Below are positions 58,143 through 64,000 of a stretch of DNA of 64,000 bases, one piece after another. The number at the start of each line of letters is the position of its first letter. Position 1 is the stretch's first letter. The notes beneath the pieces were generated by a model. That model was not told the origin of the DNA. It saw nothing but the letters and a program-made list of their open reading frames with translations, and did not search any database. A program made the translations under genes and the position numbers. This stretch comes from Girardinichthys multiradiatus (Eukaryota > Chordata > Actinopteri > Cyprinodontiformes > Goodeidae). The stretch lies in assembly GCF_021462225.1 (NCBI RefSeq), contig NC_061806.1:27734144-27798143 (forward strand). The letters are read 5' to 3'.

Positions 58143-58822
58143 GTCGGAAGGACCCTCCGTGGAGAAGTAAGAGGCGCCCGACCGAACCTCCCCGGCTGCG
58201 ACTGGCCTCCGGCGACGGCGTCGTCCAGGACGGGAGGAGAAACCAGCCGGAAACTCTGCTGCAGCTGGCGGAGGTGAGGCTGGCGCCGCTGAAGCTGCTG
58301 CGGACGTGGATGGCTACGCTGAACGCTCCTCCGTAGTGAAGCCAGATAGCGGGGGCGAACGGGCTCCAGAACCTGGTGTTGTGGCATCATGAGGACCCCC
58401 AGTAGAGCAAGGAGCTGAGACGTCCCCTCGACCCGCCACGGAGTCTGGGACTGGGGTTCTACGCCTCCTTCGCTGCCTGCGGAGGAGGCAGGCGCTGACC
58501 CACAGCGTAACGGACCGGTCCCGGGGAACGGCACCGCCAGTCTGGTACCCCAGAATGGCGACAGCTGCTCCGAAGCTTGTCTCTCCTGGCAAGCGGACCT
58601 CTCTGCGGCTCGCCAAAAATATTCCCACAGAGTGATGTGCTCTTCTCCATCTGCCTGGTCCTTGTGGCGGTGTCGTACTGTCATAGTTCTATTTTTGTGG
58701 TGGACCAAAAGGCAGACAAGCACGGAGAAAAGCAAAGAGGTGGTCGAAAACTCCTTTAATTTAAAGCGAGTCCACTTACATGCAGGCGAGGTGCAGGGTG
58801 ACAAGATTATCCAGTTCGACAA
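58004..58822 (-). other. Upstream open frame crossing the LTR/interior junction
   Basis: The frame starts in the 5' LTR. A Met codon at about 58682-58680 (ATG of CTATGACA) spans to the LTR edge and reads MTVRHRHKDQADGEEHITLW, then EYFWRAAERSACQERQAS. A gag-like start so close to the LTR leaves no room for a usual primer-binding site. It ends inside the region of the 540-codon frame, in another reading frame, so one frameshift separates the two. Confidence 0.3.
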
Positions 58823-59348
58823 AATCCAAAAGACATCTCATGAGGACATTGAAAAGACATAACGACTCCGCGTGGAACAAAGGACGAAGGCAAACTTAAA
58901 TACAGACAAAGGTGGACAAGAAACAATTGGGCAGGTAATCAGAGGAACAGGGAACAGGTGACTCAAGGAGGCTGGGAGGCAGAGGGAGCAGGTGAAACAG
59001 ATAAACCAATAAGGAGAAACACAGACCCAAGCAGAACAGGAGAAAAGATGACTAGAATAAAAGTAAACAGTAACTAAAGCTAACCTGTTAAAGGAGGAAT
59101 TGGAGAATAAAGATAAACAGAAGAAACAGAGCTAAGAGGGACAATGAATGTAAAGGGAACAGAAACTGAGTAATTAACAACTAAAAGAGGAAAACTAATG
59201 ATGAGAGGAGAACAGACAGGGAGGCAAAAGGAAACCAGAATTGTCAGAACACAAAGTGATGAACAAGAATACAAAAATTCAAACAAGAGCATCTAGTAAA
59301 ACAAAAACACCAAACCACAAACAAAGTCCAAAATCTCACATCCTGACA
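58679..59348 (-). repeat. 5' LTR (sense on minus strand)
   Basis: 670 bp. Small differences from the other LTR include loss of 'aag' in 'ttcaaggacaaa' and gain of 'cga' in 'aacgactccg'. In the sense direction the LTR ends CTATGACA, and the next bases are GTACGACACC. Confidence 0.95.
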
Positions 59349-59452
59349 TCTCCATACAGAAACAAAAACTAGCAAGCATTTTTGAGATCCAAAAACATCC
59401 AGTTATTAGTGCAGGGACTGTGGAGATGACCCCTTTGTAGTGGCTGATGGAT

Positions 59453-61000
59453 ATACACTCAACGGCCACTTTATTAAGTACACTCAGTCAGGTTCTTTCT
59501 CATACAAATACTGAATCAGCCAATCAAAACAAAAAGTTACAACTCTCTACCTCTGAGTAGCTGGTCTAACCTCCCTTAACTTCACTGAGTTGCTTCTGCT
59601 GGCCATTTACCAGTCTCTTACATCAGTCTGAGGAAAGTTTGCCCCATTCTTCATTTCCACAGGGAAGTTTTTTGAGGCATTGCTTGCATGTACAGCCTGT
59701 TTAAAGTAACCCCACAGCATTTCAAAAAGGTCATGATCAGGGTTTTGATTTGGTCTAGAACTTCCCATTTCTGAATTCTCAGCTAGTCCTCGGTGGACTT
59801 CTGGTAGATTTTGTGTTATTGTTGTGTTGCATGGTGCAGTTCTGCTTTAGCCTAATCTTTCTTTCACAGATGTTTTCACATTTTCCTCAAGCATCCTCTG
59901 ATACATGGCAGAACTCAGAAGTCATGGAAGATTCTATGCTGGCCAGCTCCTGCTGCAGCAAAGGAATCCCAAACCATGACACTTCCAGCTCTATGCTTCA
60001 GTGTTGGTATGAGGTCAATTTCCTGGAATGTTGTTTAAACTCTGTTTTTTTCGGGTAAATTTCAGTCTGACCTTCAAGTTTTACAAAACTTGCCTCCGTG
60101 CACATCTCCCATGAAAGTTTAACTTGTCTGTCTGATTGTATAGGCATGCATTTTCATATCAACAGCAGCAACAGCCTGCTGTAGCTCCTTTGATGACAAT
60201 AGACCAGGCGTGGGCAACTCCAGTCCTCAAGGGCCAGTGTCCTGCAACTTCACATGTGTCCTTGGTCCAACGCACCTGAATCCAATCTATGGCTCCTTAC
60301 CAGACCTGTGCAGAGAACATGACTGCATACTGAGGGGGTTATCCTGCCATTTGATTCAGGTGTGTTGGACCAAGGACACATGTGAAGTTGCAGGACACCA
60401 ACCCTTGAGGACTGGAGTTGCTCGCCCCTACATTAGCTCTTTCTTGCAGGCACTTTAAGCCATTACCCAGGATTTTGAAAGCCCTCTGCGCATTTCGACA
60501 CAATTGTACCCAATTAATTTCAACTCCCTGGGTCTACACTTTTCCTAAATAAAAGGTCCTGGTCAAGGATTGGGACTTTCAGATTACCCCAGGATTGTTG
60601 AGGTGTGAGGTTATCGGCTTACCAATGATGATTGGTGGACCCTTTCTTGCAGTGTTCTGACTTCCTCTCGCCCATTATATGTAAGACCTGTGTCTTGTTG
60701 TCCTCTTCTAAGACATTGTCTTCAGGGGACTGTTTGCCATCTTTTCCTTGCAGATTGCTGGATTTCAATTAAAAAGCCAGTTGTGCATTCTCCAACTTGA
60801 TGCAGACTTCTCTGCTGGGCTGTTTGTCCTTTGGTTTCTTACTACTGCCACCTGCTGGACTGGAGAAGTAGCTGATTTTAATAAATTTTTCACAGCCTTT
60901 CACAGCAGTGGAAACACACAAATTACCAAGGATTCCCTTTACGCGGGTAAAACAAATCCCAGGTATTTGGTGGAAAAGGGGCTATTGTGGGGTTTTTAGA
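59453..61000 (-). pseudogene. Tc1-like remnants split by a hAT MITE
   Basis: At 59455-59490 'acactcaacggccactttattaagtacact' is the TIR of the Tc1 family whose gene remnant lies at 5485-6115. From about 60120 to 59560 the minus strand gives the C-terminal half of the family seen at 1610-2035: 'ggaattgacctcataccaac', 'cagcaggagctggcc', 'agaagtccaccgaggactagctgag', 'ggtctagaaccaaatc' and 'ggggcaaactttcctcagactg'. The text resumes after the MITE (60431-61000) with less clear, N-terminal-like sequence. All frames are broken. Confidence 0.6.
60207..60430. mobile_element. hAT-type MITE (~224 bp)
   Basis: Ends are 'caggcgtgggcaactccagtcctcaagggcc' and 'cccttgaggactggagttgctcgcccctac', inverted repeats of about 30 bp. 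Longer subterminal inverted repeats ('gtgtcctgcaacttcacatgtgtccttggtccaa') mean that almost the whole element can fold on itself. The outer 8 bp on each side (caatagac, attagctc) are not a clean duplication. A half copy lies at 8395-8553. Confidence 0.75.
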
Positions 61001-62294
61001 GACTAATTTTAGCATGTTGTTGTCTGCTCTTGCGGTGAAATAACTTGGATGGCCAGACCTGGGCCTGCTGTCTGTTGTTTTGAATGTCCTTCACTGTTAT
61101 CAGTGCAGTTGCATGGATGATTTTAAATTATTTTCAAACCATTTAAAATCTCTTACTAAACTCATAAGCAGCTACTTCAAGAGTGAAAAGCGATGCAAAC
61201 TAAATGCCTGAGGTTTAAACAGGGCAAACCTCAATGATGTTCTAATCCCGTGTACCTGATGTGATACATCAGTTTGAGATTTTAACCTTAATAAATGTGG
61301 GGTGCCCTAATTATTCATATTCATATTACTTGATATATTCTTATTACTTGATATAATATTTCTCAGTATTAGTATAACTGATATCAAATATTAGTATGTC
61401 CAAATATGTTAGAACACAATAGGCTGTTGTACAGGTTGTTACACGACTGTATACAAAACTGCATAAATACTATACAAATGAATGTACAACACATAAGGTA
61501 GGGGGTGCTCATCACTTGCCAGTGGACAACTGTGAAAGAAAACTTTGTCTCCAGAAAAAGAAAGAAAAGAATGAAGGAGAGAACGGAGACCAACAAATCA
61601 ATGTGGGATGCACCTAACGGAAATAAGAAGTATGGGAGATCAGAGTCAGATATTTTAGGTTGCTTTGGAAAAAAACTGGCCAAAATAAGCAAAAGGTTGG
61701 TGGATGCAGGTTAGAGATAAGACAATAAGGAGAAAATCAAATGAGTTCAGGAGTAATAGGGGGGTGAAGGAAAAAGAGAGTGAGCTGCACAGATGCAGAG
61801 AGTATGTTAACAGTATGGCAGCTGTAGCAGCAGCATTCCTGGCTGAACAGATCAGCTGGCCTGAGGAGAAAGACAAACACAGGAGAGGAAACCATGTCTA
61901 GACCACTGGTGGACACACACTCACACACACAGTGTGAAAAGAGAAAATACACACATTCACAGACGCTCATCAACCTGCTAGTTAGACAAGGTGGGCGACT
62001 GCCAAGTGCTGCCAAGAACCTGGTAGGCGGGGAGGCAGGGGGGATGGAAAAAATAGGAGTAACAGAGATAGGAGAGTAGGGAAAGGAAAGGGCAGGAAGA
62101 CACATTAGGAGAGGTGGGAGAAATGGGCACACGGTGTTACTGCCAGTGTGACACCAGTTTAGCATCAAGTTTCTTCAGGATACTGATGATGTGGAAAAGT
62201 ACTGTGGGTGGTTAAACAATATCATATGCTGGAAGCCGAATGAGCTGATTTCTCTGCAGTTCAGAGCTACTCAGTTATTTAGAGACTCTTTTTG
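61001..62294. other. No gene recognised; purine-rich tracts
   Basis: The plus strand is purine-rich at 61540-61900 and 62010-62130, with an interrupted CA run at about 61910-61960. The 143- and 102-codon minus-strand frames are explained by the resulting pyrimidine bias and show no domain. Confidence 0.5.
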
Positions 62295-63520
62295 TTAGTC
62301 AGTGAGCAGATTAAAGAATTAACACGAACTGTTGAATCAAACTGTGGAGTCTACGTCTGCTTCTTTAAGCAAATTTTAAAACAGATGTTACATTTAAATA
62401 TGACACTAGGCATGGGTCAGAATGAGTAAAAATACTTTTTTATAATACTAAAATCATTTTCAATAAATTGCAATATGCATTCTGATTAGGCTCATTTGTC
62501 AAATAAAAATTATTTTTGAGAATAACCTTTAAGCAGCTCTTATATATCACTCATATATACCCATATTTATTTATTTTAAATGTTGTTTTTAATGGTATGT
62601 TGTAATATTCTAATGTTAAATGCCATCTCTTCATTAGCTATAAGTGGAAAATCATTATAATTAACAGAAATAAAGGCTTTAAAACAGGAGTCTATGAGTT
62701 ATAATGTGTTTCACTTAGTGAACTTAGTCACTGGAATAAATGAACTTTTCAATAAAACTCTAAATTATTGAATATGACTGTATTTACAACTTAAAAATGC
62801 ACAGTGGGAACAAAATAAAAAAAAAATTATTAGTGTGCAATATGTAAATTTAGCATTAGCCCGCACCAGTTTAATTGTTTTTTTCATGTTCCAAGCTGTG
62901 TTCATGTAGCTGAAAAGCTGTCAGTGTTCATTTGGTATGAGGATTTATTCTTTTGTCTCAAAACTCACTTCAGTAAAACTTCAGATCACTACATGTATGA
63001 TATTGACTACAAAAAACTATTGAATATTGAATATTGTGAAAAACGTCAATATTTCCGAAAGTGAAACTCGTATTATAGATTCATTACACATAGATCGAAA
63101 TGTTTCAAGCCTTTATTTCGTGTTTGATAAAAATGGCTTACAGATAATGAAAACCCCAAATTCAGAGTCTCAAAGAATTAGAATATTACATAACACCAAT
63201 ATTATGTGATGGTAATTTCATGGCCTATGCAATCATTGAGAAGACTGCTGACCTGACAGAAGTCCAGAAGACAGTCACTGACACCCTCAACACGGATGAG
63301 ACGCCACAAAAAGTCATGGCTAAAGAGAGCTGTATCCCAGCATAGTCATAGAAAGTTGTGTAGAAGGAAAAGGTGCGGTAGGTAAAAGTAAATCAGCAAC
63401 AGGGATACGCGAGGACTGTAAAGCAAAATCCATTCAAGAATTTGGAGAAGCTTCACTAAGAGTGGACTGAGGCTGGAGTCAGAACATCAAGAGCCACTAT
63501 GCACAGACAAATCCTATATA
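62295..63520 (+). repeat. Inverted duplicate, arm 2 (1226 bp)
   Basis: Reverse complement of 41563-42788, with the same length and about 1% difference. In this arm the Tc1 remnant continues past the homology border to the end of the window, so this arm is closer to the original structure. Confidence 0.95.
62580..62775 (+). repeat. 3' TIR of an old Tc1-like family
   Basis: 'cattagctataagtggaaaatcattataattaacagaaataaaggctttaaaa', followed by 'gtctatgagttataatgtgtttcacttagtgaac', has the layout of a Tc1 3' TIR. It lies next to the 5' TIR of the following element (63005-63195), so two Tc1 remnants sit end to end. The same is present reversed at about 42310-42500. Confidence 0.6.
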
Positions 63521-64000
63521 TGGCCTACAAATGTTGCATTCCTTCTGTCAAGCCATTCCTGACTTTTCAGATGAAAGTTCATTTTCCATTTTATTTGAAA
63601 ATTAAGGTCCCAGTGTCTGGAGGAAGAATGGAGAGGCATAAAATCCACTTTGCTTGAAGTTCTGTGTGAAGTTTCCACAGTCAGTGATTGTATGGGGTGC
63701 CAGGCGATTTACTGGTGTTGGTCCACTGGGTTTTCTGAAGTACACAGTCAATGCAGCCATCTACCAGGAAATTTTAGAGCATATCATGCTTCCTTCTGCT
63801 GACAAGCTTTATGGAGAAGCTGATTAAATTTACCAACAGGACTTGGATCTGCAAGAAAACTAGCCTGATCTGAGCCCCACAGAGAATCTATGGGGTATTC
63901 TCAGGAGGAAGACGAGAGACACCAGACCCAACAATGCAGATGACCTTAAGGCCGCTATCAAGCAACCTAGGTTTCCATTAAAGCTCAGCAGAACCATAGT
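63200..64000 (+). pseudogene. Dead Tc1 transposase (runs off the window)
   Basis: A 5' TIR remnant (63005-63195) precedes a broken coding region. An 'ekTADLTEVQKTVTDTLN' start lies at about 63235-63292, then 'WTEAGVRTSRATMHRQILYMAYKCCIP' at 63462-63545. Sequence around the first Asp is degraded ('tttcagatgaaagt'). Then come 'QSVIVWGARRFTGVGPLGFLKYTVNAAIYQEILEHIMLPSADKLYGEAD' at 63680-63826 and 'LSPTENLWGILRRKTRDTRPNNADDLKAAIKQP' near the end. The second catalytic Asp region is missing and stops are frequent. Also here, about 40 bp before the first-Asp segment look shortened. Confidence 0.85.

Larger units (their letters stand above)
55956..59348 (-). mobile_element. Non-autonomous LTR retrotransposon (3393 bp)
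   Basis: Two LTRs (55956-56624 and 58679-59348) begin TGTCA and end TGACA. The identical 5-bp duplication tctcc flanks the whole (55951-55955 and 59349-59353). A polypurine tract GAGGGGGAGG (minus strand, 56637-56628) sits three bases inside the left LTR, which makes the minus strand the sense strand. The LTRs differ by roughly a dozen bases and a few small indels, so the insertion is fairly young. The 2054-bp interior has no protease, reverse transcriptase, RNase H or integrase. I infer a Ty3-type parent from the LTR and polypurine style. Confidence 0.93.

Noticed and set aside
60199..60438. 8-bp target duplication around the hAT MITE
   Set aside because: The flanks caatagac and attagctc match at too few positions to claim a duplication.

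Overview
The window looks like intergenic or intronic DNA from a teleost fish. It is AT-rich and holds no recognisable host exon, rRNA or tRNA gene. It is crowded with repeats typical of ray-finned fish: several families of Tc1-like transposons, LINE 3' ends, a tRNA-derived SINE, hAT and other MITE-like elements, LTR-type sequences, and GATG and CA microsatellites. Names of old repeats rest on my recognition of their wording, not on a database search, so the weaker ones carry low confidence.

The clearest units are four nearly identical Tc1 elements: 6464-8031 (minus), 17939-19506 (plus), 28284-29851 (plus) and 39953-41562 (minus). Each has 200-bp terminal inverted repeats (TIRs), TA at both ends and one DD34E transposase gene. 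Three are exactly 1568 bp. The fourth is exactly 42 bp longer and encodes 334 residues instead of 320. The short ones share the same in-frame loss of a 14-residue basic linker. One short copy also has a nonsense codon at Trp86.

The second clear unit is an LTR retrotransposon at 55956-59348, read on the minus strand. It has 669/670-bp LTRs, a perfect 5-bp target duplication (tctcc) and a polypurine tract, but no reverse transcriptase. Its GC-rich interior keeps a 540-codon frame open through three tandem repeats with unit lengths divisible by three (13 x 30 bp, 3 x 45 bp, about 3.5 x 45 bp).

The third is a pair of 1226-bp inverted copies, 41563-42788 and 62295-63520, about 1% different, that carry the same already broken Tc1 remnant. 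The first arm stops exactly at the TA beside the 39953-41562 element, so a transposon end marks a rearrangement breakpoint.

The rest is older debris. Tc1 remnants of at least five families lie at about 0.1, 1.6, 3.6, 4.8, 5.5, 15.5, 19.6, 24, 33, 35.3, 38.6, 44.6, 46, 47.4, 59.5 and 63.2 kb, some split by later insertions. LINE 3' parts lie at 2.9-3.6, 12.7, 35.6 and 49.1 kb. Non-repetitive stretches between them show no gene I can support. Several perfect or near-perfect palindromes (21.3, 26.4-26.6 kb) and an acidic, GAT-rich tract between direct repeats (30.0-30.9 kb) are not explained by the named elements.
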